From Candidatus Neomicrothrix sp. UBA881 (lineage in GTDB: Bacteria > Actinomycetota > Acidimicrobiia > Acidimicrobiales > MedAcidi-G1): DNA of 5,698 nucleotides. Made by a program: the position numbers and the translations under genes. Location: assembly GCA_002294285.1 (NCBI GenBank), contig DBFL01000095.1:8479-14176 (forward strand), read 5' to 3'. Below the pieces are notes generated by a model. That model did not search any database, was not told where the DNA came from, and saw only the letters and a list, made by a program, of their open reading frames with translations. Positions 5,670 to 5,698 of the stretch are shown here, piece by piece. Numbering within the stretch: the stretch's first letter is position 1; each line of letters starts with the position of its first letter.

Positions 5670-5698
5670 CGCGCCTGGAGGGAGTCGAACCCCCAACC
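5670..5698 (-). tRNA. 3' part of a tRNA, probably tRNA-Arg (partial)
   Basis: On the minus strand the window holds the end of the variable region (GGTT), a T arm GGGGG-TTCGACT-CCCTC (5694-5678, one G:U pair), the acceptor 3' strand CAGGCGC (5677-5671) and discriminator G (5670). CCA is not encoded. The 5' half, with the anticodon, lies beyond the window. The run from GGTTGGGGG to GGCGCG closely resembles actinobacterial tRNA-Arg(ACG), whose acceptor would start GCGCC, but the identity cannot be proved without the anticodon. Confidence 0.75.

Overview
The window looks like a stretch of an AT-rich actinobacterial chromosome. The best evidence is at the left edge. A 30-residue CDS tail there resembles the C-terminus of the DUF3566 membrane protein that follows gyrA in Actinomycetota, and it is followed at once by tRNA-Ile(GAU), the usual order at that locus. 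The DUF3105 lipoprotein and the HisN-type phosphatase (RTWGDAYGY, VNKWDVAPM) also fit Actinomycetota. The AT-rich composition and tight gene packing would suit a streamlined, perhaps marine, Acidimicrobiia-like lineage. That last step is inference and has not been checked by any search.

Layout. Bases 1-93 are the DUF3566-like tail. A 75-base spacer leads to tRNA-Ile (169-242). Two bases after the tRNA a 44-residue membrane-type small protein begins (245-379). One base after its stop codon comes a saccharopine-dehydrogenase-like protein (381-1376), and ten bases later a DUF3105 lipoprotein (1387-1965). The tRNA and these three genes look like one rightward unit. A HisN/inositol-monophosphatase-type phosphatase (2716-1955, minus strand) converges on the lipoprotein gene, and the two overlap by 11 bases.

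A 97-base divergent region (2717-2813) separates the phosphatase from a second rightward unit: an aldo/keto reductase (2814-3803), a dienelactone-hydrolase-like alpha/beta hydrolase (3835-4818), and a PhnD-like ligand-binding protein with no signal peptide (4811-5614, overlapping the hydrolase by 8 bases). The divergent region carries a large inverted repeat (2766-2798) that looks like an operator or a leader hairpin. The 3' part of a minus-strand tRNA, probably tRNA-Arg, ends the window (5670-5698).

How the genes may work together. The reductase, hydrolase and binding protein form the most interesting group. All key catalytic residues of the two enzymes are visible. The third protein has a periplasmic-type binding fold but should stay in the cytoplasm. 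A small-molecule pathway or sensing module is possible, but its substrate cannot be read from the sequence. The tRNA/small-protein junction is also unusual: tRNA 3'-end processing alone would yield a nearly leaderless mRNA. I see no mobile element, CRISPR array or phage gene. No spacer between genes is longer than 100 bases.
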